Assembly: GCA_030652575.1 (NCBI GenBank)
Contig: JAUSQI010000125.1
Coordinates: 51,240 to 89,372 of the forward strand
Direction: 5' to 3'
Origin: Stagnimonas sp.
GTDB taxonomy: Bacteria > Pseudomonadota > Gammaproteobacteria > Nevskiales > Nevskiaceae
DNA: 38,133 nt
This document shows, piece by piece, positions 1-8,681 of this stretch; positions within the stretch are counted from its first letter, which is position 1; each line of letters opens with the position of its first letter. The notes under the pieces were generated by a model. It made no database searches. It saw nothing but the letters and a program-made list of their open reading frames with translations, and was not told the DNA's origin. Position numbers and translations under genes: made by a program.

Positions 1-2
1 CC

Positions 3-386
3 GAGGCCGCGCTGCGACATACCCTCTCCTATGTCACCCAGCGCAAGGCTTTCGGCAAGGCGCTGATGGAGTTCCAGAACACCCGCTTCAAGCTCGCCGA
101 AATGCAAACCGAGGTCATGATTGGACGGGTGTTTATCGACCATTGCATCCAGCAATTGCTGGTGGGCAAGCTCGATGCCGCCACCGCCTCGATGGCCAAA
201 TGGTGGGGTACGCAGAAGCAATGCGAAGTGGTGGATGAGTGTCTTCAGTTCTTCGGCGGCTATGGCTACATGCTCGAGTATCCCATCGCCCGCTTCTACG
301 CTGACGCACGCGTGCAGAAGATCTACGGTGGCACCAACGAGATCATGAAAGAGCTGATCGCGCGCTCGATGGAATCTGCACCTTGA
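3..386 (+). CDS. Acyl-CoA dehydrogenase, C-terminal part (5' end outside window)
   Basis: The reading frame is open from the window edge and ends with TGA at 384-386, so only the C-terminal helical domain is present. The segment QRKAFGK, then LQFFGGYGYM, then QKIYGGTNEIM is typical of the flavin-binding C-terminal domain of acyl-CoA dehydrogenases, which oxidise acyl-CoA to 2-enoyl-CoA and pass electrons to ETF. The YGGTNEI motif has Gly where medium-chain enzymes carry the catalytic Glu, so the base should lie on the preceding helix, outside this window. The next gene overlaps its stop by 4 bases, so it is the upstream member of the operon described below. Chain-length specificity cannot be inferred. 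Confidence 0.9.
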   Translation, partial: EAALRHTLSYVTQRKAFGKALMEFQNTRFKLAEMQTEVMIGRVFIDHCIQQLLVGKLDAATASMAKWWGTQKQCEVVDECLQFFGGYGYMLEYPIARFYADARVQKIYGGTNEIMKELIARSMESAP

Positions 387-997
387 CCAGCTTCTACGAT
401 CGTCATGTGCTTCCGCAGGTGGTCGATTTGATCTGCGGCATGCCGAGCTTTCAGAAGGCGCGCGCCGAGCTGCTGCCGCGGGCTTCCGGCAACATTTTGG
501 AAATCGGAATCGGCACCGGGCGCAACCTGCCCTTCTACAAGCCTGCACAGGTGCATTGCGTCTGCGGCATTGACCCGGGGCTGCATCCCAGGGCGAAGAA
601 GCGGGCGGCGCAAGCGGGCCTCATGCTCACTGCCATGCCGGTGACAGCAGAATGCATCCCTGCTGACGACAACAGCTTTGACTGCGCGGTCTGCACCTTC
701 AGCCTTTGCACAATTCCAGACCCAGCAGCGGCATTGCTGGAAATGCGTCGGGTGCTAACGCCGCAGGGCAAGCTCCTGTTCGCGGAGCATGGCCGCGCAG
801 CGGATGACAGCGTGCGACGTTGGCAGGATCGCCTGACGCCGGTTTGGAGTGCCATCGGCGGGGGCTGTCATCTCAACCGCGATATTCCGTCACTGCTCAT
901 GACGGCTGGATTCTCGATCACACAGCTCAAGGCGGGCTATGTCGCCGGCCCGAGATTCCTGAGCTATTTCTATTCCGGCATCGCCACCGCACGATGA
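383..997 (+). CDS. Class I SAM-dependent methyltransferase
   Basis: This is a 204-residue protein with the SAM-binding glycine motif LEIGIGTGRN (about residues 39-48), an acidic strand end (GIDPGL) and the post-II motif FDCAVCTFSLC. This is the Methyltransf_11/METTL7-like fold. The start used is TTG at 383, which overlaps the upstream stop (TTGA). The first ATG in frame would delete about 19 residues ahead of the SAM fold. The gene overlaps the next one by 4 bases (ATGA), so translation is probably coupled. The substrate is unknown. Its position within an acyl-CoA oxidation operon suggests a lipid, thiol or carboxylate substrate, but that is inference. Confidence 0.82.
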   Translation: MTSFYDRHVLPQVVDLICGMPSFQKARAELLPRASGNILEIGIGTGRNLPFYKPAQVHCVCGIDPGLHPRAKKRAAQAGLMLTAMPVTAECIPADDNSFDCAVCTFSLCTIPDPAAALLEMRRVLTPQGKLLFAEHGRAADDSVRRWQDRLTPVWSAIGGGCHLNRDIPSLLMTAGFSITQLKAGYVAGPRFLSYFYSGIATAR

Positions 998-1905
998 GCA
1001 ACATCACCGCGTTACCGTCTGGCGTCATTCCGCCGCCGCGAGAGAAGGCCAGCTTCAAGGGTCATGGCGGCATTCGACTGGTGTTCGATGAGGCTGGAGA
1101 CCCCGCCGCACGGCCGGTCATTCTGCTGCATGGGGGTGGGCAGACGCGCCATGCCTGGCATCGAACCCTTCAACAGCTTGGCGACGCGGGCTATCACGCG
1201 CTCGCGTACGACACCCGTGGCCACGGCGAAAGCGAGTGGTCTGCATTGGGCGACTACAGTCCTGATGCCCTCGTGGCCGATCTGCGTGAACTCATTGCCT
1301 GCCAGCCGACGCTGCCGGTGCTGGTCGGCGCTTCCATGGGGGGAATGACTTCACTGGTTGCCATCGGTGAGTCGCTCCAGCCGATTGCGGCCGGCCTAGT
1401 CTTGGTTGACACCGCCGCCCGTCTGGAAGCGGCGGGAGTCGAACGGATTCTGGATTTCATGCGCGCCCACACTGACGGCTTCGACTCGCTGGAAGATGCC
1501 GCCGCCGCCGTCGCGGCTTACAACCCGCAGCGGTCGCGCCCCAACGACCGTCAAGGGTTGAAGAAGAACTTGCGACTGCACGCCAATGGGCGCTGGTATT
1601 GGCACTGGGATCCGCGCTTTCTCGAACACGCCACCCGCAACACGGATGGCGAAGCCCTGGTGTTGCAAGACCGCCGCGAAGCCGCAGCGGCCCGTGTGCG
1701 CGTGCCGACGCTGCTGGTGCGCGGCGTACACAGTGATGTAGTGAGCATCGACGGTGCCCGCGCCCTTCAAGCGCTGATCCCGCAGGCCGAGTTGGTGGAT
1801 GTGGCCGAGGCAGGGCACATGGTTGCGGGCGACCGAAACGACCTGTTCAGTAATGCCGTGACCACATTTCTCGAAAAGCACTTTCCCTCCGGGCGGAGCC
1901 GCTGA
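994..1905 (+). CDS. Alpha/beta hydrolase
   Basis: This 303-residue alpha/beta hydrolase has an oxyanion-hole segment LLHGGGQ (residues 44-50) and a nucleophile elbow GASMGG with Ser114. An acid candidate lies in RGVHSDVVS, and the histidine in AEAGHMVAGD is at about residue 275. The open frame extends upstream to 820, but the ATG at 994 overlaps the methyltransferase stop as ATGA and gives a normal N-terminus, so I chose it. The 3' end overlaps the next gene as TGATG. It probably hydrolyses an ester, thioester or ring-cleavage product of the pathway; the substrate is not visible in the sequence. Confidence 0.88.
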   Translation: MSNITALPSGVIPPPREKASFKGHGGIRLVFDEAGDPAARPVILLHGGGQTRHAWHRTLQQLGDAGYHALAYDTRGHGESEWSALGDYSPDALVADLRELIACQPTLPVLVGASMGGMTSLVAIGESLQPIAAGLVLVDTAARLEAAGVERILDFMRAHTDGFDSLEDAAAAVAAYNPQRSRPNDRQGLKKNLRLHANGRWYWHWDPRFLEHATRNTDGEALVLQDRREAAAARVRVPTLLVRGVHSDVVSIDGARALQALIPQAELVDVAEAGHMVAGDRNDLFSNAVTTFLEKHFPSGRSR

Positions 1906-2315
1906 TGCCGCCTTTGATCTACCCGATTGCCTTCTACGTGCTTTACATCTTCGCCCTGTTTCTGGCGGTCGCTTTCGTGCGAGTTCGCGGCGTCAAAAGT
2001 GGAGCAGTTCCGCTGGAATACTTCGCCACATACGAGGGTCGTGGCCCACCGGAATGGATGGTGGTGCTGGGTCGTCATTACGACAATCAGTTTCAGGTGC
2101 CAGTGCTGTTTCTCGTGAGTTGCGTGGCTGCACTTCATATCTCCGCAGGCCGCGACATCTTGGTATTGAGCCTGAGTTGGAGCTTCATCGCTTCACGCTT
2201 GCTGCATACCACCGTCCACCTTGGCGGCAACAACATCGTGCATCGCCTCACGGCCTATGCCCTCGGCTGGCTACTGCTGATGGCGCTCTGGCTGCGACTG
2301 TTGCTGCTGAACTAA
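1905..2315 (+). CDS. MAPEG-family integral membrane protein
   Basis: A 136-residue hydrophobic protein with about four membrane segments. The third-to-fourth helix region SRLLHTTVHLGGNNIVHR, ending in a hydrophobic helix, matches the MAPEG fold (membrane-associated eicosanoid and glutathione metabolism proteins). Bacterial members are mostly of unknown function. Its start overlaps the hydrolase stop (TGATG), so it belongs to the same transcript. It could be a glutathione-dependent membrane enzyme or simply a structural homologue. Confidence 0.78.
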   Translation: MPPLIYPIAFYVLYIFALFLAVAFVRVRGVKSGAVPLEYFATYEGRGPPEWMVVLGRHYDNQFQVPVLFLVSCVAALHISAGRDILVLSLSWSFIASRLLHTTVHLGGNNIVHRLTAYALGWLLLMALWLRLLLLN

Positions 2316-2365
2316 CCAGCAAGCCGACACGCGATTTCTTCCACTTTCCATTTCAGGACTTTTCA

Positions 2366-3520
2366 ATGAATCTTGATTTTTCACCCGAAGACCAAGCCTT
2401 CCGCGCCGAGATACGCGCCTGGATGCAGGCCCATGTCCCGGCACCATCCGGGCCTTCGCTGGGAATCCCCACGCACAAGGAAACGCAGCTTGCCTGGGAG
2501 CGCTGTCTTGGCCAGAAGGGCTGGCTTGCGTATCAATGGCCTCCGGAACACGGCGGTCCTGGCTGGACGGCCACGCAGCGCTACATTTTCGACACCGAGC
2601 GCGCGCTGGCAGGGGCACCTGGTTCAAGCCCATTCGGATTGATGATGCTCGGCCCCGTGCTGATGGCCTATGGCACGCCCGAACAGAAAGCGCGCTATCT
2701 GCCGAAGATCGCCGCCGGCGAGGAGTTCTGGTGCCAGGGCTACTCCGAGCCGGGCTCAGGTTCCGATCTCGCCAGTCTCAAGACCCAGGCCCTGCGTGAC
2801 GGCAATCACTATGTCATCAACGGCCAGAAGATCTGGACGACGCAGGCGCACTGGGCCGATTTCATGTTCTGTCTCGTGCGCACCAATTCAGAGGTACCCA
2901 AGCAGCAGGGCATCTCCTTCGTGCTGATCGACATGAAGTCTCCTGGCATCGAGATCCGTCCGATCACCACCATTGATGGCCATCACCATCTCAACGAGGT
3001 CTTCCTCACCGAGGTGCGGGTGCCGGTGGAGAATCTGGTCGGTCAGGAAGGTCAGGGTTGGACCATTGCCAAATACCTGCTCAGCCACGAGCGCACCGGC
3101 CTCGCGGGCGTTGCCGACAGCCACCGCGAGCTCCAACTCCTGCAGGCGGCAGTGGACAGTGAAACGGCGCTGGCCACCAACCCTCTGGTGCGCCGTCGCA
3201 TCGCCGAACTCGGTGTGGATTTGATGGCGCTGGAATACACCAACCTGCGGACGCTGGATCGTGCTGCCAAGGGTCAATCGCCGGGTGCGGAATCGTCCGG
3301 TCTGAAGATCAAGGGTACCGAGTTGCAGCAGGCGATTTCGGAGGCGCAGGTGGAGTTCGGCGGGCTCGCCGCGCTGCCCTGGCTAGCGCCGGTGGGCAAC
3401 GGCGATCCAACGTTCCAAGGCGCGACCCAGCGTTACAACTTCCTCCGCGCCAGCACGATTTACGGTGGCAGCAACGAGATTCAGAAAAACGTGCTCGCCA
3501 AGATGATCGGGCTGGGCTAA
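2366..3520 (+). CDS. Acyl-CoA dehydrogenase, PimC-like large (catalytic) subunit
   Basis: A 384-residue flavoenzyme with the acyl-CoA dehydrogenase signatures GYSEPGSGSDLASL (125-138), NGQKIWTTQAHWAD and STIYGGSNEIQK. The catalytic base is probably Glu242 in LLSHERTGL, the position used by long-chain and isovaleryl enzymes, since the C-terminal site reads YGGSNEI. The open frame begins at 2054, but ATG 2366, preceded by AGGA, gives the normal N-terminus. The protein closely resembles the large subunit of pimeloyl-CoA dehydrogenase and the mycobacterial FadE heteromers. It is followed 14 bases later by its likely partner, so an alpha2beta2 complex is expected. Assignment to the PimC type is from remembered family features. 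Confidence 0.88.
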   Translation: MNLDFSPEDQAFRAEIRAWMQAHVPAPSGPSLGIPTHKETQLAWERCLGQKGWLAYQWPPEHGGPGWTATQRYIFDTERALAGAPGSSPFGLMMLGPVLMAYGTPEQKARYLPKIAAGEEFWCQGYSEPGSGSDLASLKTQALRDGNHYVINGQKIWTTQAHWADFMFCLVRTNSEVPKQQGISFVLIDMKSPGIEIRPITTIDGHHHLNEVFLTEVRVPVENLVGQEGQGWTIAKYLLSHERTGLAGVADSHRELQLLQAAVDSETALATNPLVRRRIAELGVDLMALEYTNLRTLDRAAKGQSPGAESSGLKIKGTELQQAISEAQVEFGGLAALPWLAPVGNGDPTFQGATQRYNFLRASTIYGGSNEIQKNVLAKMIGLG

Positions 3521-3534
3521 CCGAGAACATCGAC

Positions 3535-4677
3535 ATGGACTTTTCACTTTCATCCGAGCAGCAGCAACTTAAAGACAGCGCCGACAAGTTTGCGGTCAGG
3601 GGCTACGGCTTCACTCGCCATCAGGCCACCCTCCGGCAACCGGGACATCTCGACCACAGCACCTGGGCACAACTGGGCGAGTTCGGCTGGCTGGCGCTGC
3701 CACTGCCGGAATCCGCCGGTGGTCTGGGCGGCAGCGGCGTGGATGTGTCCCTCGTCGCCGAATCGCTAGGGGCCGGCATGGTGCTCGAACCCTTCATCTC
3801 GGGGCTTCTGCTACCGGGCAAGCTGATCGCACTGGCAGGCAGCAACGCCCAGCAAGAATCGCTGCTGATTCCCCTAGCCGAAGGTCGCCTGCAACTCGCC
3901 GTCGCCTGGGCTGAAAACAGCGCTCGGCAAGATCCGGCGCATTGCGAGACGCTAGCCGAGCGCAACCAAGATGGCTGGCTGCTGAGGGGCCGCAAGCTTT
4001 GTGTGCTCAATGCCCCAAATGCCGAGCGCCTGCTGGTCAGTGCTCGCACCGCCGGTGCCAACAACGACGAAAAGGGCATCAGTCTCTTTGAGGTCAGCGT
4101 GAGGGCAGCGGGTGTCACCTTGGAAAGCTATCCCCTGATGGGTGGCGGTGTGGCGGCGAACATCACGCTCGACCATGTGCAGCTCTCGCCCGATGCCATG
4201 CTCGGCAGCGCAGACGTGGGTTTTGCTGCGCTTGACGCCGCGCTTGACCACGCCACCGCAGCTGCCTGCGCCCAGGCTCTTGGGGCAATGGGGCAACTGC
4301 TGGATCGCACCCTGAGCTACCTGCGGGTGCGCAAGCAGTTCGGTGTCGCCATCGGCAGTTTTCAGGTGCTCCAGCACCGGGCGGTGGACATGTTTATCGA
4401 ACTGGAACAGAGCCGCTCGATGGTGCTGATGGCCGCCGTGCGGGTGGATAGCCTGGATGCTCGCGAACGCCGTCTTGCCGTCTCTGCCGCCAAGGCTTAT
4501 CTCTGCAAGGCCGCCAAGTTCGTCGCCCAGCAAGCTGTGCAACTGCATGGCGGCATCGGCGTCACCGAAGAGCTGGATGTGGGGCATTATTTTCGCCAGC
4601 TCACCGCCTTCGGCACGCTCCATGGCGACCGCGAGCGGCATCTGGATCGCTATGCCGCGCTCTCCCTCGCCGCCTGA
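3535..4677 (+). CDS. Acyl-CoA dehydrogenase, PimD-like small (partner) subunit
   Basis: A 380-residue member of the acyl-CoA dehydrogenase family that lies directly after the large subunit. The N-terminal helical domain (MDFSLSSEQQQLKDS) and C-terminal domain (RKQFGVAIGSFQVLQHR, VQLHGGIGVTEEL) are intact. Neither usual position for the catalytic glutamate is occupied: the helix region reads ALDHATAAACAQALG, and the C-terminal site reads FGTLHGDRERH. This fits the non-catalytic half of heteromeric dehydrogenases such as PimC/PimD or ChsE4/ChsE5. It probably contributes to FAD binding and substrate shape rather than chemistry. Confidence 0.86.
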   Translation: MDFSLSSEQQQLKDSADKFAVRGYGFTRHQATLRQPGHLDHSTWAQLGEFGWLALPLPESAGGLGGSGVDVSLVAESLGAGMVLEPFISGLLLPGKLIALAGSNAQQESLLIPLAEGRLQLAVAWAENSARQDPAHCETLAERNQDGWLLRGRKLCVLNAPNAERLLVSARTAGANNDEKGISLFEVSVRAAGVTLESYPLMGGGVAANITLDHVQLSPDAMLGSADVGFAALDAALDHATAAACAQALGAMGQLLDRTLSYLRVRKQFGVAIGSFQVLQHRAVDMFIELEQSRSMVLMAAVRVDSLDARERRLAVSAAKAYLCKAAKFVAQQAVQLHGGIGVTEELDVGHYFRQLTAFGTLHGDRERHLDRYAALSLAA

Positions 4678-4685
4678 GTGCCGCC

Positions 4686-5843
4686 ATGAGTCCAGCCCCC
4701 AATCCCTTCCTCACCGCCGAACATGAGGCCTACCGCGAGCAATTGCGGCGCTTCGTGCGAAAGGAATGTGAGCCGAACATCGACAGCTGGGAGCGTGCCG
4801 GAGAGCTGCCCCGCGAATTCCAGCGGAAGGCTGCCGAGGCCGGGGTGCTCGGAATTGGCTTTCCTGCCGAGTTCGGCGGCATGGGCGACGAAGATCCTTT
4901 CTTCCAGACCATCATGGTCGAGGAACTGGCCCGTACGGGTTCCGGCGGACTCATCGCCAGTCTCATCAGCCACCGCATTGGCAGTCCGCCCGTGGCCGCT
5001 CTGGGCACGCCAGAACAAAAGGAGCGACTGCTGAGGCCGGTATTGAGCGGCGAAAAGATTGCGGCGCTGGGCATCACCGAACCCGGCGGCGGTTCGGACG
5101 TGGCCAACCTGCGAACGACCGCGCAGCGCGATGGCGATCACTATGTAGTCAATGGCTGCAAGACCTTCATCACCTCTGGCATGCGCGCCGACTGCATCAC
5201 CCTCGCGGTACGCACCGGCGGGCCAGGAATGAGCGGCATCTCGGTGCTGGTGATCGAGGCCGGCACGGCAGGTTTCTCGCGCAGCCCTCTGGAGAAGATG
5301 GGCTGGTGGTGTTCCGACACCGCCACACTCTATTTCGACGCGTGTCGGGTGCCGGTCGCCAATCGAATCGGCGAGGAAAACGAGGGCTTCAAGGCTCTCA
5401 TGCGCAATTTCAACAACGAGCGGCTGATGCTGGCAGCACAGGCCTGGGCCTTCGGCCAGGTCTGCTACGAGGAATCACTCGCCTACGCTCACCAGCGCCA
5501 GACCTTCGGCCAAACCCTGATCGCCCGCCAGGTCATCCGTCACAAGCTCGTGGAAATGAAGGCGCGGCTCGACGCCATCAAGGCACAGCTCGATCTGCTC
5601 TGCTGGCAGATCAACCAAGGCCATATGCCGATCGCCGAGATCTGCCTGCTGAAGAACCTCGCCACCACGGCACTGGAGCATATCGCCGGCGAGGCGGTGC
5701 AGATTTTCGGTGGCGCTGGCTATCTGCGCGGCGCGAAGGTCGAGCGCATCTTCCGGGAAACCAAGGTGCTCTCCATCGGCGGCGGGGCCACCGAAATCAT
5801 GAACGATCTCGCGGCCCGCCAGCTGGGTTATGGAAGTCAATAG
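4686..5843 (+). CDS. Acyl-CoA dehydrogenase
   Basis: A 385-residue acyl-CoA dehydrogenase. Motifs in order: LGITEPGGGSDVANL (128-142, flavin and substrate binding), NGCKTFITSGMRAD, NNERLMLA with the likely base Glu245, RQTFGQTLIARQVIRHKL, and VQIFGGAGYLRG followed by IGGGATEIM. Eight bases separate it from the previous gene, so it is co-transcribed. It is typical of the short-/long-chain FadE group, and the true substrate may be branched or cyclic given its neighbours. Confidence 0.92.
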   Translation: MSPAPNPFLTAEHEAYREQLRRFVRKECEPNIDSWERAGELPREFQRKAAEAGVLGIGFPAEFGGMGDEDPFFQTIMVEELARTGSGGLIASLISHRIGSPPVAALGTPEQKERLLRPVLSGEKIAALGITEPGGGSDVANLRTTAQRDGDHYVVNGCKTFITSGMRADCITLAVRTGGPGMSGISVLVIEAGTAGFSRSPLEKMGWWCSDTATLYFDACRVPVANRIGEENEGFKALMRNFNNERLMLAAQAWAFGQVCYEESLAYAHQRQTFGQTLIARQVIRHKLVEMKARLDAIKAQLDLLCWQINQGHMPIAEICLLKNLATTALEHIAGEAVQIFGGAGYLRGAKVERIFRETKVLSIGGGATEIMNDLAARQLGYGSQ

Positions 5844-5873
5844 TTCCCACTTTCAACTTTCAGGGCCTCCGAA

Positions 5874-7052
5874 ATGAACCCGCCTACCCAGACCCCCACC
5901 GAGCCGCTGGCCGCCCGCATCCAGCAAGTGCAGGAGGCGACACGCGGCGTCACCGCCCGCTACCCCCGGTCGTACATCCTCGACTGCATCAAGTCGGATC
6001 GCTTTCCGGAAGAAATGTGGAAGGCGCTCGGTGAGTTCGGGCTGCTGGGGCTATCTGTTCCTGAAGCCTGCGGCGGCTCCGGCGGTGGCGTGGTCGAGAT
6101 CGTCGCCCTTGGCGAGGCGCTCGGTCTGGCGGGGATTCCGACACTGTTTCTGGTCGTCACCGGATTGGGTCGCGTGCCCATCATCCGCCACGGCACAGCA
6201 GAGCAGATCGCACAATTCGTGACGCCAACCTGCGATGGCTCGATGAAGCTGTGCTTTGCCATCACCGAACCCGATGCCGGCACCAATAGCTTCAACATGA
6301 GCACGCTGGCAACGCGTAGTGAGGACGGCTGGATTCTCAATGGCCAGAAGGTGTTCATCTCCGGTGCGCGCGATGCCGACTACATGTTGGTGGTCGCCCG
6401 CACGCAGAAAGCCTCCGAGGTGAAGTACCGGACTGAGGGCATCTCCCTGTTCGTGGTGGACATGAAAACACCCGGCATCACCTTGCGCTTGCTCAATGTG
6501 CAGGTGGAAACCGCAGAGCGGCAATACCAAGTGTTTTTTGACGATGTGCGTCTCCCCGAAGCCGCGCTCATCGGCGAAGCAGGGAAAGGTGCAAAACTGA
6601 TGTTTGAGGGCCTCAATGCCGAGCGCCTTCTAGCGGCGGCTGCGGCCCTCGGCATCGGCGAGTACGCTCTGGCCAAGGCAGTGGACTACGCCAAACAACG
6701 CAAGCCCTTCGGCAAGCCCATTGGCAGTTATCAGGCCGTGCAGCACCGGCTGGCGCTGGCCAAGGCCGAGCTGGAAGCCGCACGCCTGATGACCTATCAC
6801 GCAGCCGAACGCTTCGATGCCGGTGAAGACGCGGGCACCCAGGCCAACATGGCCAAGCTACTCGCCTCACGTGCCGCACTTGATGCGGTGGAAGCTGCGA
6901 TCCAGACGCACGGCGGCTATGCCTTCGACCGCGACTACGACATCATCACCCTTTGGCCGATGGCACGGCTGATCGCCATCGCACCGGTCAACAATGAAAT
7001 GCTGCTCAACTACATTGGCGAGCACGTGCTTGGCCTGCCGAAAAGCTACTGA
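5874..7052 (+). CDS. Acyl-CoA dehydrogenase
   Basis: A 392-residue acyl-CoA dehydrogenase with FAITEPDAGTNS (128-139), NGQKVFISGARDADY, the likely base Glu250 in GLNAERLLAA, RKPFGKPIGSYQAVQHRLA and IQTHGGYAFDRDY. It is the last gene of the plus-strand operon and converges with the esterase gene, with only four bases between the stop codons. It makes the fifth acyl-CoA dehydrogenase-type reading frame in 7 kb. That density suggests several chain-shortening steps for an unusual acyl chain. Confidence 0.92.
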   Translation: MNPPTQTPTEPLAARIQQVQEATRGVTARYPRSYILDCIKSDRFPEEMWKALGEFGLLGLSVPEACGGSGGGVVEIVALGEALGLAGIPTLFLVVTGLGRVPIIRHGTAEQIAQFVTPTCDGSMKLCFAITEPDAGTNSFNMSTLATRSEDGWILNGQKVFISGARDADYMLVVARTQKASEVKYRTEGISLFVVDMKTPGITLRLLNVQVETAERQYQVFFDDVRLPEAALIGEAGKGAKLMFEGLNAERLLAAAAALGIGEYALAKAVDYAKQRKPFGKPIGSYQAVQHRLALAKAELEAARLMTYHAAERFDAGEDAGTQANMAKLLASRAALDAVEAAIQTHGGYAFDRDYDIITLWPMARLIAIAPVNNEMLLNYIGEHVLGLPKSY

Positions 7053-7056
7053 GCAG

Positions 7057-7965
7057 CTACGGTCCCGAAATTTGCTGGAGGCGACCCTGTCGTTGCCGCA
7101 CCAGAAACCGGATTACCGTTTCTGGCTCGGCTGCCCAACGCCAGTGGCTTCGGGGCGTCTCGCAGTACATCGTGTCCGCTGCGCAAGCCGCATACCGGGT
7201 GCAACCCTCCACATCCGCAACCTCGGCACCTTGGCAGCGATTGCAGCCAGCCCACCACTGGGCAAGTGGCTGGCCATAGCCCTGGAAATGCCGATCCCCA
7301 GCACCATGCAAGATGAGTGCAGGCATCGGCCCAGTACAAGCCGTTTTCTCCAGATCGGCAGCCGTCCACCCGGCGCCACTGAGCACCAGGCCAGCCGGCC
7401 GCGGCGTCATCGGGATATCGACGGCGAGAGCCAGTGCAGATGTCGCTCCATCGGAGTGCCCGGCGAGATAGACCTGGTCCTTGGCGACACACCATTGACG
7501 TGCAATGTCTTCGGCAACCTCCCCCAAAGGCACGATCGTCGTCCGCCGCAGGCTTCCTGCGCTATTGGCGTAGGCGATCAGAAAGCCGTTGGCGGTCGTG
7601 GTGTGCGTCAGCCCAGAGAATCGCTCCGAGAGCGCGGCGTTCATCCCCGCAGGCGCCAAGACCAGCAACAGCGCATGCCGCTGGTCCGCGCGGTAGTTGG
7701 CTGGAGTGACCAGCGTATAGCGCCGGCCCTTCTGGGTGTGGAGACGGTGCCTTCCCGCCTGTCCTGGTGCCTCGGCCACCGAGCAGGTGCCCAGTGAAGT
7801 CGCATAGCTTGCAGTTCCACTTTGCATCGCCTCGCCCCAATGCAGCAGTCGCAGGCCAAGCACGAGCAGCGCCACGACCGTCAGCAACACCAGCCCCCAG
7901 TACAGTCTCACCGCCAATGACGATTGCCGTTTCGGTGTAACGGCGGCGGCTCTATCACTCTCCAT
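7057..7965 (-). CDS. Membrane-anchored esterase, LpqC/PHB-depolymerase-like alpha/beta hydrolase
   Basis: A 302-residue protein with an N-terminal hydrophobic helix (about residues 18-42, LYWGLVLLTVVALLVLG), which suggests a membrane anchor with the enzyme in the periplasm. The nucleophile motif is LAGHSDGA (Ser171). An LHGAGDRHF segment supplies the probable acid, and CETPRSHWRW the histidine. The six-plus cysteines after residue 230 (GCNRC, GCTRYAAC, YC) suggest disulphides, as in feruloyl-esterase or PHB-depolymerase relatives. Start ATG 7965 has AGGA eight bases upstream. It is divergent from the next gene with only 22 bases between the start codons. Confidence 0.8.
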   Translation of the reverse strand: MESDRAAAVTPKRQSSLAVRLYWGLVLLTVVALLVLGLRLLHWGEAMQSGTASYATSLGTCSVAEAPGQAGRHRLHTQKGRRYTLVTPANYRADQRHALLLVLAPAGMNAALSERFSGLTHTTTANGFLIAYANSAGSLRRTTIVPLGEVAEDIARQWCVAKDQVYLAGHSDGATSALALAVDIPMTPRPAGLVLSGAGWTAADLEKTACTGPMPALILHGAGDRHFQGYGQPLAQWWAGCNRCQGAEVADVEGCTRYAACAADTMYCETPRSHWRWAAEPETVIRFLVRQRQGRLQQISGP

Positions 7966-7987
7966 TCAAGAAATCCTGGACTCGCCT

Positions 7988-8677
7988 ATGACCGCCCCTG
8001 AAACGCTCGCTGCTTTCCTCAAGCCCACGCAGCTGCTGGACTGGCAACACCCGGCCATACTCGATTTTGTCGGCACCACCACCGCTGCGGACACCTGCCC
8101 CAGAGACCGTGCGGTGAGCCTCTATTACGCCGTCAGGGATCAGGTGCGCTATGACCCCTACGCCTGCTCTCCCGACCCGCGCTCGGTGCAGGCCAGTGCT
8201 GTATTGGAGGCACGTCGAGGATACTGTGTCGGCAAGGCCGTGCTGCTGGCCGCAGCGGCGCGGGCAGCCGAGATTCCCAGCCGTCTCGGCTTTGCCGATG
8301 TCCGCAATCACCTGAGCACCCCGCGACTGCTGGAGTTGATGGGCACCGACATCTTCCACTACCACGGCTTCGCGGAACTGTGGATCGAAGACCGCTGGCT
8401 GAAGGCCACGCCGGCCTTCAATCTGGAGTTATGCACTCGCTTCGGTGTGGCCCCGCTGGAGTTCAATGGCACAGTGGACTCGATCTTTCATGCCTTCGAT
8501 GGCGACGGACGGCAACACATGGAATACCTCAGCTATTACCCACCTGCCGCCGATGTACCGCTGGAGGCACTATTCGATTGCTACCGTCGGTGCTACCCAA
8601 AGCTGTTTGCTGTGCCGGGTAACGATTGCCAGGACTCAGTGGCGCAGGATGTGGGATGGCTTGCCAGCAGTACTTGA
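7988..8677 (+). CDS. Transglutaminase-like protein (paralogue A)
   Basis: A 229-residue transglutaminase-like fold. It has the nucleophile Cys80 in RRGYCVGKAVLL and the histidine motif HYHGFAELWIEDRW (His126). The catalytic Asp that normally follows Trp (W-x-x-x-D) reads Thr here (WLKATPAF), in this copy and in its paralogue at 25352. The family includes cysteine proteases, amidases and inactive relatives, so the activity is uncertain. It is a stand-alone domain with no signal peptide and is therefore probably cytoplasmic. It converges with the next gene, leaving only four bases between the stops. Confidence 0.85.
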   Translation: MTAPETLAAFLKPTQLLDWQHPAILDFVGTTTAADTCPRDRAVSLYYAVRDQVRYDPYACSPDPRSVQASAVLEARRGYCVGKAVLLAAAARAAEIPSRLGFADVRNHLSTPRLLELMGTDIFHYHGFAELWIEDRWLKATPAFNLELCTRFGVAPLEFNGTVDSIFHAFDGDGRQHMEYLSYYPPAADVPLEALFDCYRRCYPKLFAVPGNDCQDSVAQDVGWLASST

Positions 8678-8681
8678 GGTC

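Noticed and set aside
820-993. Extended N-terminus of the alpha/beta hydrolase
   Set aside because: The extension lies inside the methyltransferase gene. The ATGA overlap at 994 gives the normal family length.
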